Assembly: GCF_001625305.1 (NCBI RefSeq)
Contig: NW_017803909.1
Location: 4,830,260 to 4,894,259 of the forward strand
Length of the DNA: 64,000 nt
DNA from: Branchiostoma belcheri
Taxonomy: Eukaryota > Chordata > Leptocardii > Amphioxiformes > Branchiostomatidae
Direction of reading: 5' to 3'
The notes under the pieces are model-generated. The model did no database searches. It saw only the letters and a program-made list of their open reading frames with translations, and was not told the DNA's origin. Positions 1-11,218 of the stretch are shown piece by piece. A program made the translations under genes and the position numbers. Each line of letters opens with the position of its first letter. Within the stretch, counting starts at the first letter, position 1.

Positions 1-1884
1 TGATTTGTTTGGTATTTTCTGTCACCTTGACTTTTATGTAACATGATTTGATACAGAAATACGGTATGTAGAAAAGTTTAGAAAATTTGAAGCAGTATAT
101 TTTTTGTTTAAGAAAGAAGGCTTGATTTCTGAAGACAGAAGCACTGACTTAGTATAATGCATTGATATCTTTTAATTGCACCAATTGTATTCTTTAATTT
201 TAGATCTGCACTTAAGTTAAAATGGTACCCTTGTTACATTAAGTCATGGGAATAATTAATGTTACATGTTTGTAACATCATTGATTTTTGATCAGTTACC
301 CTTTCCTATCAATGCTGGATGCAATTACAACTGATAATTAAGCTCAAAGCTGCATTTAGCAGTGACCATGCTGCATATCTTTGATTCTCAAACCAAATGA
401 CTATTGGCAATAGAACATGTCCAGCATTGAATTTTGTGTCCATTTGTCCAGTTTGATTGCATGATTTAGTGTTAATCATTTAAGATGCCTAGTAATATCT
501 TTTCTGTCTTCTCCTTAGTTATTTGACCCCTCTTTGATATTTTGTCTTTTGGACAAAGGAAAGAATTTTCACTGGTAACCTATCAGAAACATGATTCTTC
601 GTTATAGGGAGAAGACAGGAATGCTAAATTGTGTGGATTAATGTTCAAGCTGGACAAATTAGAAGTCTTGTGTATCGGCCCTGTCTGACTGCTGTTGCAC
701 ATTTCATTCTCTCGTTGTAGACCTCATTGACTTTGTACAGCAACAGTTTGCTTCAAGGCCTACGAGGTAGTGATCATCACCCCAAGTTTGCACACACCTA
801 CATCGGCTCTCTCTTACTCTGACAACAGGTTTATAGTATAGTCGTAATCCTAACAGCGTAGACATTATCCTTTGCCAAACAAAGAAGCACAAAACTTTTG
901 GCCCATAAGATTGCATGTGGAAGTTTGCAAAAATAAAACTATTTTGCTGTAATTTTAGCACTTTGGGAAAAGTAATACTTGTATGACAATTGGCATTTGG
1001 GGAACTCCATCGTATTTCGTGATGGACATAATGTTTTGTTGTTCATGTGATATCGTCTTCTAACGCAGTCTTGAGTCATCCATTTCTGCATACGAAACAT
1101 CAAAAAGTAATGCTTGTATCAAATGAGCTTATCTAACAGAATGAGATGCAGGGTTTTTGCCTTCATCAACTTCGATGGCCAATTGAATAAGTCATTTAAT
1201 TGTTGATAACACATATTGGAACTGATATCAAATTGTCAACCTAGAAGTCAAAGCTATAGCTAGATATTGAGATTGATAGTTTGAAAAAGAAAAGAAACAG
1301 TGAACCTTAATCTATAGGACTAAAGTGTGGATCCCCCTCTCGCCCCAGGGTTTAATGAAGCAAGCTGTTGGACACCTCCTTCATCTGATGGCTGCAGCCT
1401 TGGGAGCTGACTTCCTGCCGGCTGATCTGTCGCTCTCAATAACTGGGAGTCAATGAGTGGCCTAGTGTATGACAATGATTTTGGTACATGACTAGTGCAA
1501 CTGGCTCCACTGTGTAGTTAAACCTTCACCCAAGGGTGTGTCAGACCTGTCTGCCTAGTCAGGCATCCGTCTCTGTCCAGTGCTACTTTTATAGGCAGAT
1601 GAGGTTTTTACTTGTGTTTTTTTTTTTTCTTGCTCATACATCCTACAGCCATGCTAGCCATCTTTGAGCTGGCACAGCTGTGTGGCTTCTAATATTGATG
1701 GACCAGATACACATGTGAATAGTTAGTACACTCAAGCGACGGTAACTGTTATATTGAATGCAGCATTACTGACTGAATTTTATGCTGTTGTTTTTTCTTC
1801 CTCCCACCCCTTCCCACTTCTTGGCATCACAACACCCACCGTTGTTGTCACATCATTTTGCTGTTGTGTTTTCGGACCTGATAG
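1..1884 (+). other. Intronic sequence upstream of first visible RBM39 exon
   Basis: I see no supportable coding exon here. The first recognisable RBM39 exon begins at 1885 in phase 0, already inside the low-complexity N-terminal region, so the initiator exon and promoter should lie before the window. The stretch is AT-rich with short stop-bounded frames only. Confidence 0.6.
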
Positions 1885-4800
1885 GACATCTCCAGCAAGT
1901 CCAGCGGTGACAAAGATGAAGAAAGAAAAAAGTAAGTTGTTCCTTTATGTCACAAAGGCAGCAGGTCGTAGATGTAAGATAATGTGTAGACAGTACATGT
2001 CGACATGGTCCCAGTTGTCTAAATGGAACATAAAGGGAAATGGAAAAGCTCCGGCCCAAGTTTTGTCACACTGTACAGGGTGGTCATTTTTATGTGGGCA
2101 TGTGTGGTAAAATCTTCCATTGGCATTTGCCTGTGAAGCTAAAAGATAAGTCCACCGTAGATAGTTTCATCAAAACTGTATAGCATCTTTTCAGGCAAGA
2201 AGGATAACCATCTCCCTTATATCGTGTACAAATAGGTAGAGGACAATGTGGCAGATATTCGTTTCTCTAGCCCCATATCAGTGGAGGCCCTATATCTCAC
2301 AGGGTAAGTTTGATATTACTAATTCAGGCAGGAAATCTGCTACCAAGTTTTGACTACTGAGAGTCCATATCTGAGAGTTTTTCAGATATCCTGCTGGAAT
2401 TTGTTGTGGTGCTGTAAGCTTTTAGTGTGTGGAATGTGGAGATACCATGTCGACTTTCTGCCACGGTCATGTCATAAATGTGGCCTCAGGTAGCTGAGAA
2501 GACGACTGACATAGACATGGTGAAACTTTCTTTATTATGTACCTTAACAAGGATTGAACTTATTAGTCCTGTTGTCACTTATCAGTCAAGGGAGGTGGAA
2601 CTAGTAGACTTGACTGTAATATTGAGTGGGTGTTGCACTTAATTTTATATTGACATGCCAGTAGTACACGAAAATGACATCTATATTTGATTGTTTCCCC
2701 CTGAGCACAATGCATAATTATCAAGTAGAAACAAAGCAGGGCAGGGACATTAAACAATTACAAATGCTTTGTGTGTATTTGTCTTTGAGTGTAATTGCTT
2801 ATGTCTGATGGTTTGGATGGTCTCCTGGCAGGAAGAGGAAAAAGCACAGCCGGAGCCGATCTCGAAGTCGTGACAGGCGCTCCCGCAGCAAGGACAGGGA
2901 CAGAGACAGGCGCCGCTCTCGGAGCCGCGATCGTGAAAGGAAAAGGTACGTACACGTTTTAAAAGAATATAGCTGTTGAAAGGTGTTGGTTATTGTGTAC
3001 TGAAGTAAAGGCTAATTGCTACATAGCTTTTTCCAAATTCTTTATCCCTGCTTATACATTTTGAGTAGTTATGAAAAAAAGTTGACTGTGGAAAACTTTT
3101 TGATGCAAACTGCTACAGTCCAGCATTTTAATAACCAATGAACTCCCCCCCCCCCCAAAGGCATACATGTAAACTTTTGCAATCTTGATTTAACTGCTGT
3201 AAAAATATTTAATCTGGATTAAATTAATTCTAGGAGGAGCCGATCACGGAGCCGAGGACGTTACCGAGATCGCTTCCGAAGAAGCAGAAGCCGCAGTCCT
3301 ATCCGGGGTGGACGCTACAGGTATGCTCCTTGTTGTAATTGACTTATAAGTTTAAGGAGAAAAGTTATGTACTTATCTAATGGCTGTCCCTGAAAAGGAA
3401 TCAATTCGATGGTCCATAAAACTATTAACAGGCTGTGTTAGGGACAAATAACTCATCACATGCCAACTATCTCATCCTATAGGAGGACAAATTAGCCATG
3501 AACATGAGCAGCAATTCAGTTGAATTGAACCTTGACTCTTTTAACCTCCTCTCAGCTAAGTATGGTTGTAATCAATCATAGGGATTTCTCTGTAAATGGA
3601 CAGATGACTTCTGTCAGGCAGTAATAATTTAAATTGAAGGATAGGTAGCCTCAGGTGAAGGCTTATAGCAAAGAGAGCAGTCCATTTATCATGATAAACC
3701 ACCAAATTAACTGAAGGTGGAAAACATTAGCAACAGGTGACTGCATCTGTCAGATGCAATAGTTTGCTGTCAGTATACAAAGCTTTTAAGATATTGATGG
3801 GCCACAGCCACATAGATACCATCCATGAACAGTAGACAGTGGTCATGGAACTCAATAATCCATTTTATTGCTGTGTATTACTGTTATATTATGAGTTATA
3901 CATAAACATTGAAGTGAAGCATTTTGATTTGCAGTTTTACACGTGCCCAAAAAACAAAGGAAAAGTTGTTAGATACATGAAGTGTAGTGACAAGTTGCAT
4001 TTTTTTCACACGCAGACAAAACTTTGGTGGTCAACCCAGGTATGAATAATTACATGACTAGGGTTACAATGTATTAGGGACCCCAATAGTTTCTGCTCTG
4101 ACTCAAAATGAATAACTATACTGCTCCTTTTTGCCAGATGCTGTGGCCAAAATATGTCAGGCTTGTTTGCAAGAGTGATGTTTTCTGTATAGACCTGTCA
4201 AACATGCATGAAAACAATCCACATTAGAACCATGTGATCAACATCATGCAGGTAGTAGTGGATGAAATATGTACATATATATTTCAGATATGTCTGTTGG
4301 CATGACGTTGTGATAAATACATTGAAAAACTCCCCTGGTGGAACTTTACCTGAGTATGCAGCTGTGAGCTCCAGTAACCATACCTAAAGTTTATCTGTGT
4401 GGGTTGGTACACTATAAAAAGTTTGGTCCAACCCAACCCCATATGGGATGAGCAAGGTTGTAATATATGCTGAGATGCAATTATTCTGTCTCCCCATGCA
4501 GACAACAGACTAAGCCTGCAGAACAACCAAGGTAACTAGCTACATGGGACCAAGTGCAGTGGATAGTGTTGAATATAAAAAAAACAGTGTGGGAGAGAAA
4601 GATTTCATACAGACAAATTGTGTACTAGGAAAAGCTTACTGCCTCATCCTTTAAGAGGAAAAAAATTGCATGGCTTCAATGCTTACTAGCATATAACTTG
4701 TATAAGCAATTTTCTGAAAACCCAGCACATAACCTGGTATTTGACTTTTACATGAAATGATTCACAATAAAATGTGCAAAGTTGATGCATGGCTTGTTAG

Positions 4801-7800
4801 AAGCATATTTCAGAAAGCTTCCTGCAAAGAAGTGTCTTAAGGAAAAACATGTAGAATGAAATGTGCAAGGTGCCTACAACTAAATAAATAGGAATGTGTT
4901 TATACCTTCAGAATTCTGTTCTGGGAGCACATGCCTATAACCTCCGAAGCCTGTCTCTTCCTGTCAGTCCCAGTAATCTTGTCTTAATAACCTTAAGAAA
5001 TAAATAGTTCTGCTGATTCCTGATGTGAATGACTTTAATCACTTCCTCTAGTGAGATACACACTCTTGTGTTCATTGATGTGTTTCCTAGACTAAATTCC
5101 ATGTCAATTTCTTTCCAGGGCTCGCAGTCCAAAGAAGAAGTCCAAGTCAAAAAGTCCTTTGAGGTGAGTTTAACTGAAGGAATATCAGAGTTAAACTTGA
5201 GTGATTGCAAGAAAGTAGTGATTAATTAAATTTTGAAATAACTTGCAACATTGAAAATTCCTTCAAGACCTAGTGACCTAGACAGTGTCTTAGGACTCAT
5301 AACTTCACAATTGTGCCACATTGGTTTGTTGCTGTAGTGATGACTAAGATAAGACTAACTATTTTTGCAGGGAAAATGGAATTACCAAGGATGATAGTGG
5401 GCCTCAGCTGTCTCCAGAGGAGCGGGATCAGCGCACGGTCTTTGTCATGCAGCTGTCCCAGCGGGTCAGACCTAAAGATCTGGAAGATTTTTTCTCATCA
5501 GTTGGAAAGGTATCAATCTTTTAATGTAGATTTGCATCTTGTAAGCCAAGTACAGAGATAGCTATTTTGCATTGTTTTATTAGCCATGATGAATGACTAG
5601 TACAGAGATTTATTGTAGATCAGTGTCTGTGACAATGTTGTACATGTTCCTATTGTACTAATGAAACCTTAAGTTGATTTCAGACCCTGCTCTGCCAGCT
5701 GGTTCAATTGCAGGTTGTGCTGACGTCTGGTTGTTCTTTTGCAGGTCCGTGAAGTTCGACTTATATCAGATCGCAACTCCCGACGCCACAAGGGCATTGC
5801 GTATTGTGAGTTTACTGACGCGTCGTGTGTTCCAATGGTAAGGACACAGTTGTCCAATTTTTGAAGCAGCAATCTCTCTTTACTCTGTTTTAGGTTCGTG
5901 ATGTGCGGTTAGTGTCAGACCACAAATCACGTCGCTCAAAGGGCTTTGGCTATGTGGAGTTTGGAGACAAATCCTCAGTCCCATTGGTAAGGCTACCCCC
6001 TCCTAGTGGCATGCAGCTTCTACTGTTCATCCAAATGTACTGAATGCAAAGTTAATAAACCATGTCATCACTGTGGGACATGAGGATTTTAAGTTGATTC
6101 CAGTGCAACAGTTCCATACATTTTTACTAGTGTCCAGAATAACATGTTGAAGAATTAATCAAGCACACTGTATTTTGTGTCCAAAATATGTATTGTAGTC
6201 CCTTTGACACTTTGTCATTTTTAAAATTATTTACTTCTTATAACATACTAATAAAATGTCCATGTGGTTATCCAGTGTTTGTCCTGGTTTTGTGACATTC
6301 CCTATGAAAGTCCAATTTGGGATTAAGTATGCATTGTGTACTCACAACGAATAATTTTATGTTGGAGTTTAATATGATAAAGGCACAAGTATGTGATTGA
6401 ACATAGCCCAGTTATGTTAATATTCAGGATATTAGATAGCGGAGTACTTATATCCCTTTTGAGTACTATATCCATGTTTGTATTCCCTAGGCTATTGGTC
6501 TAACAAACCAGAAGTTACTTGGGGTCCCCATCATTGTGCAAGCATCCCAAGCAGAGAAGAACAGGGCAGCAGCCAACTCCCAGAACCTGCAGAAAGGCAG
6601 CTCCGGTCCCATGAGACTGTACGTGGGCTCCCTGCACTTCAACATCACAGAGGACATGCTGAGGGGAATCTTCGAGCCTTTTGGAAAGGTGTGCCATTGC
6701 TATTTCATATGATTAATAAACTGACTTCACAACATTCCTAGAAACATGTAAGCTGGTGTGTTACGCCGAAGGGCAGTTATACCGGCTATACTGATACTGA
6801 TTCAGATACAGAAACATTCCTTTTTAGCATTCCTACGTAGTCAATACCTGTAGTAATACACTTGCCAAACAGCAGAGAAATGGTCAGAATTGACAAAGAA
6901 ATTTCACTGATGTAAACCAACAGACGCTCTGTTGTAGATTTTCTGTAGACTTGTAAGTTTTCAGTTCTGTTGATTAAAACTTGCCACCCTGTCGCCCCCA
7001 TACAGATCGACAACATTCAGCTGATGAAGGACAGTGAGACGGGGCGCTCCAAGGGATACGGCTTTATCACTGTAAGTCAATGAAGTGTTCTTTCTCATGT
7101 GCCACTTCCACCGTCATCATATGAGTGTAAGTCAATTTGCTGATAACATAGTGTTAGGTAAAGTTGAATGTTAAAATGTAATTACGCAGTGGCAATTAAG
7201 CCAGAGTGTTTTTATGTGTGTAGGCAGGTAGAAAAGAGCTGAGTTCTGTTACAATGTTGGTAATTGTTTGTTTTTGAATGTGTGCCTTGCAGTTCCACGA
7301 TGCAGAATGTGCAAAGAAAGCCCTTGAACAGCTGAATGGGTTTGAGCTGGCAGGCAGGCCCATGAAGGTGGGGCATGTGACGGAGCGGTCAGATGCAGGA
7401 GCAGCAACGTCCTTCCTGGACAGCGATGAGCTGGAGCGGACAGGCATCGAACTGAGCACAACTGGGCGTCTCCAGCTCATGGCTAAGTTGGCTGAAGGTC
7501 AGGAAAGCATTTGTGCTTGGTATCATTTGTAGTTGTTGTTTTCTTTTCTCAATCTCATTTCACATAGATTGAGGATTTAAAAGTCTGAACTTAAAATGTC
7601 ATTAAAATCTGACCATGAACCAATTTCTTTTCCTTTTGGTACATCAGTTGACACAAATTGAGAGAAAGCAGTCCAAGATGTGTTTGTAATCTGACCATGT
7701 GTTGTGTTTACCTGTTCAGGTACTGGGTTTGAGATGCCAGCTGCAGCCCAGTCGGCGTTGAACATGCCCATGGCTAGCCTGACAGGCCTGCCCACCCTTC

Positions 7801-8882
7801 CCGGGGCAGGGCCAGGGGTAGCAGCCCCTGCAGGGGTCATGCCTGCAGCAGGACAGCAACCACCTCCCCCACCTGTACCCATCCCTGCGTATGCCACACC
7901 ATGTTTCCAGCTCTCCAACATGTTTGATATCAAGATGTAAGTATCAGAAGCAGTTTCTTGTTAAGCTACAGGGCTTGTATTTCTATAGCTGGGGGTCACT
8001 TAGGGCAAATTACTGTTGAAGAGTGATTAAAAGATGTGTATTACTTCTTTCTTGCAGGGAAAACACTCCAAACTGGGACTTGGAGATCAGGAATGATGTA
8101 GTTGAGGAGTGCACCAAGCACGGGGGTGTTCTGCACGTGTTCGTGGACAAAAACTCTGACAACGTGAGTCTTAACACACATTTTCATTTTTTTATTGTAT
8201 CAACACCCTCAACATCCAGATTATTAATTGTGACCTATGCAAATATGATGAGTTATTAACAGTAGGTTGTCGTCAGTCTCTTTACTGCCAACATAAATAC
8301 TCAATCCTTCTAGGGCTGCTCTTGTGCATTATACTTTCAACTACAGATATTTTCTGTTAATCAGTCATTCCATGTTTGAATAAAATTCTCCTGACATAAT
8401 ACTACTATTAATAGTACAATCTATAATAACTAAAATATCTGATACACAAGTTTTTGGTCTAAATGAATCTTCTTTTTTGTGCAGACCGCTGATCCATTGC
8501 AGGGAGGAGAGCAATCACAGGTCAGTATTGAATTGTTAATGGTTGCTATTACAGACATTATAATCACATTTAGGGCTTGTTAAAAGGCAACTAAGAAATA
8601 AGAAGGATTAGCCCTAAGGATTAGTTCACTCCTGGGTCCTAAGTCCACAAATAGAACAGCACACAGAAAGTTGACAGTACTTTGTTGTGTTTACAGGGGA
8701 ACGTTTATGTGAAGTGTCCCAACATCCAGACAGCAGCAGCCTGTGTGAACGCCCTGCATGGAAGATGGTTTGCAGGAAAGATGATCCAAGCTAACTACGT
8801 GCCAATAGTGAATTACCATGCACTGTTCCCTGAAGCAATCACCGCTACAACATTACTACAGCCGGCAAGCGCTCAGCAGTGA
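1885..8882 (+). CDS. RBM39: RBM39 / CAPER-alpha-like splicing factor (5' end outside window)
   Basis: Nuclear SR-like protein that acts in pre-mRNA splicing and as a transcription coactivator (family knowledge). Exons: 1885-1931, 2832-2945, 3234-3320, 5119-5163, 5371-5509, then 5745-5837 or 5894-5986, 6491-6688, 7006-7071, 7293-7497, 7720-7936, 8058-8163, 8485-8520, 8697-8882. Phases agree at every junction, and one path gives 512 residues plus the missing N-terminus (human is about 530). Domain order: RS domain (repeats such as SRSRSRSRDRR), RRM1 (TVFVMQLSQRVRPKDLE), RRM2 (MRLYVGSLHFNITEDMLRG, RNP1 KGYGFITF), a Pro/Ala/Gly-rich linker, and a C-terminal UHM with its RWF signature (GRWFAGKM). 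Initiator exon absent. Identification is very secure; exon edges are inferred from consensus sites. Confidence 0.95.
5745..5837 (+). CDS. RBM39: RBM39 RRM1 alternative exon A
   Basis: A 93-nt phase-0 exon (31 codons) bounded by a gcag acceptor and a gtaagg donor. It encodes VREVRLISDRNSRRHKG and then the RNP1 octamer KGIAYCEF. This is the version closest to vertebrate RBM39, which has isoleucine instead of an aromatic residue at RNP1 position 3. Exon B, 56 nt downstream, encodes the same structural segment, so the two look like alternatives rather than partners. Confidence 0.88.
5894..5986 (+). CDS. RBM39: RBM39 RRM1 alternative exon B (tandem duplicate)
   Basis: A second 93-nt phase-0 exon, with a tttag acceptor and the same gtaagg donor. 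It matches exon A at 19 of 31 residues. It encodes VRDVRLVSDHKSRRSKG and the RNP1 octamer KGFGYVEF, which restores the canonical aromatic residue at position 3. The intron to exon A would be only 56 nt, probably too short for efficient splicing, which favours mutually exclusive use. Open frame and clean sites argue against a dead copy. Confidence 0.87.
6751..6810 (+). repeat. Dispersed repeat copy 1 (GGTGTGTTACGCCGAAGGG...)
   Basis: GGTGTGTTACGCCGAAGGG, followed by GTTATACCGGCTATACTGAT, in an RBM39 intron. The same roughly 40-bp core occurs in reverse orientation near 37410-37455 in a CD109-like intron. Probably the terminus of an uncharacterised transposon family. Confidence 0.6.
8485..8520 (+). 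CDS. RBM39: RBM39 36-nt microexon inserted in the UHM
   Basis: A phase-0, 36-nt exon (TADPLQGGEQSQ) between tttttgtgcag and gtcagt. It falls between the codons for VDKNSDN and GNVYVKC, which are almost adjacent in vertebrate RBM39 (DKNSAQGNVYVKC). Including or skipping it keeps the frame, so it is probably a cassette that lengthens a UHM loop by 12 polar residues. The exon contains an internal tgcag that could act as a second acceptor. Confidence 0.7.
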
Positions 8883-9900
8883 CTACCCTTGTACATTTGA
8901 TGGTCCGTACCTGTAGTCAGAGCACTAGCCCATTGTTTCTGTGTTGACCAGTGGAGATGACGGTCCTTTTGTAGATTTTATCAGCTCTACATGTACTGAA
9001 AAGGCTTCAGTTTCACTTGTAGATGTCTTCAGTACAGCTGCATCCGACATTGTCTTGTATATAACTTGTCTGTGCATTTGAAACTGTAAGTTTCCATGAA
9101 AATTTGGCAGTCTTTACCTTGGAGAAGAGACTTGTTTTTAGGTGCTCAAGGTTGATTCTTGAGGGATGGAACTATGCTATTGAATTATTTCAGTTATATT
9201 ACCCTGGTTTACATTGAATTGGGTGATTTTTTTTCATGGGGAATGATGATGCAAAGGGACCAAAGTGTACATTATGTGTTTATCCGGAGGAGAACAGTAT
9301 TGGATTTTCAAATTAATCTACCATCCTTGTATACATACATATACTGTATTTCCTGTAACTCAGCTCCTGAGACTCAAAAGACCTCCTAAAGGACTGCATG
9401 TGATGGAGAGTCAATGGACCCACCCAAGATTAAAAAGGATTGTCATTGTTATGTTGCATGTAAAAATGCTGTCCACAGAATCTGGAAAACACAAAGAATT
9501 GTAATATTTTAGTTTTTCCACTAGCTTTTCTGTAGGCAGGGATTAAAATAGACCTAGCAGCTACTCATTGTATTTAGCATGTCTAGTTTGATGCATATTT
9601 TGGGCTTTGTAAGTTCTGCAACTGCTACAAACTGGCAAATACTGGAAACAGCTTGTAAATATGGGCCAGCACCAATAGTTTTCGGGGTCAGTGGTGGTTC
9701 ATTAGTTGACCAATTAACATTGTTGTCTTTTGTTCACCTATTGTTTGTTCCATGGCAACAAGGTAGACCTATAAGTACACTTGTATGTATTGTTTACCAC
9801 ATACACGTGGAGCCTTTTAACTGTCGAAGTCACAGAAGTCAGGTCAACATGAAGAACTTGCGAAGTCATTTATAATAAACCAATTTCCATTACAATGTTG
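8883..9900 (+). other. RBM39: RBM39 3' UTR with AATAAA at 9874-9879
   Basis: Non-coding sequence after the TGA at 8880-8882. The first convincing poly(A) signal is AATAAA at 9874-9879, giving a 3' UTR of about 1 kb. The convergent CD109-like transcript probably ends near 10.15 kb, so the two 3' ends lie within about 250 bp. Confidence 0.6.
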
Positions 9901-10148
9901 TGTTTTGTCTTCTTGTGCCAATTCAATTAAAGTCAGAACTATAGTGTATCCCAAGGCCAATGTATTCTTTTTCCATGTCTTTGCTGGTACAAGATTACAT
10001 TTCGTACAAGGTACAAGAGGAGGAAATGGCGAAACATATATATATATAGTTTTCTCAGCTCATATTCATGATTACATGTGACCTCAACCATGAAACTTAC
10101 AACACAAATATCACACTCAAGGGAAGACAAGGGTTTCTGATACCAAAT

Positions 10149-11036
10149 TTTATTAAAGCAGCTTCTATCTTTAAGATGATACATTGCACAGAAGAGAAAA
10201 TCATGTCTACACATGATCAGTAGATTTCATAGAGCTGATATACATCTATCCCATATTCATATTGGGCAATTTTGCCCTTGCTCAGCAGCTATTCCAACTT
10301 TGTTAGACTTCCTTTAGACTATATTACAGTTAATAATAAGGATAGGCACATCTTTCTAAATTATACACCACATTAAATATGATGGTCTTGATTACCCTGT
10401 GACTTTAATTGATGACCACTTCATTTAAACTCTCAACTTTTGGAGGCTTGTTTGTCACTCCAACAAAGTTCCAAGCCATTATTACTGGTGGTTAAAACTT
10501 GAACATTTTTATTTTGGACTAAGATAATTCGTTAAAAAGTACATTCAATTGTAATTTTAAATAAATTTAAGCACAGTGAATTAGAAACTTTGTATATTAA
10601 TCTATATTGGTATTGTTGACCATGCAAACAAGTTCTTCGGAAAGCCAGTAGCTTTATGGAGAAATGCTTGTGTTGTATTGATAAGGCATGGAACAAAGGT
10701 GAAAAGATCCCAGCCTAAAACATTGATAACCATATTATGTGCATCAATTCTTTGGAATAAGAAATATGTGAATGTTCGGTCATTGGCGGGGATTACCTCT
10801 GAACAAAAATTTTACGCAGACTCTTACATCCTAAGTACAGAATCACAAAAAGCTTTGCACACTGTTATCTTTCTACTGTGAAAGATTCACCTCAAATCAA
10901 ACTAGAATGACAACATGATGAATTAAAATATGGAATGTGCAAACTGAAAATTACAAAATCTTAGTTTTGTTACCAATTAGCAATTGAGGCACATCCAGGC
11001 ATTCCTTATGAGTGTTGGTCGGGCGGCGTTACTCCG
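10149..11036 (-). other. CD109-like 3' UTR with candidate poly(A) signal
   Basis: Sequence after the TAA at 11037-11039 on the minus strand. AATAAA on that strand occupies 10149-10154. Other AT-rich hexamers occur earlier, so the true cleavage site is uncertain. No coding exon is visible. Confidence 0.45.
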
Positions 11037-11218
11037 TTAGCGGACAAAAAGCCTGGTCAGTAACAGGAGCATCACGCCCAAAAAGGTGTCCATGGCGAGG
11101 GCGGCTGCGGCCGATCTTGGCCCCTGTCGGGTGCGGCATCCAGTACAGTCGGCACAGACGTCACAGATGTTGGTGTTCTTCAGGGTGTCCGACTGATATA
11201 TATTTGATGCCTTGTCCT
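11037..11218 (-). CDS. CD109: CD109-like last exon: Cys cluster and hydrophobic GPI-type tail
   Basis: This exon encodes [12 protein letters not shown], then [20 protein letters not shown] and RLFVR before TAA at 11037-11039. The CxxCxxCxxC block matches the C-terminal signature of CD109. Small residues followed by a hydrophobic stretch at the extreme C-terminus fit a GPI-attachment signal. A single-pass anchor with a five-residue cytoplasmic tail is the alternative. Confidence 0.82.

Noticed and set aside
704-961. 85-codon minus-strand frame at the window start.
   Set aside because: No domain, no splice context, in intronic sequence of RBM39.
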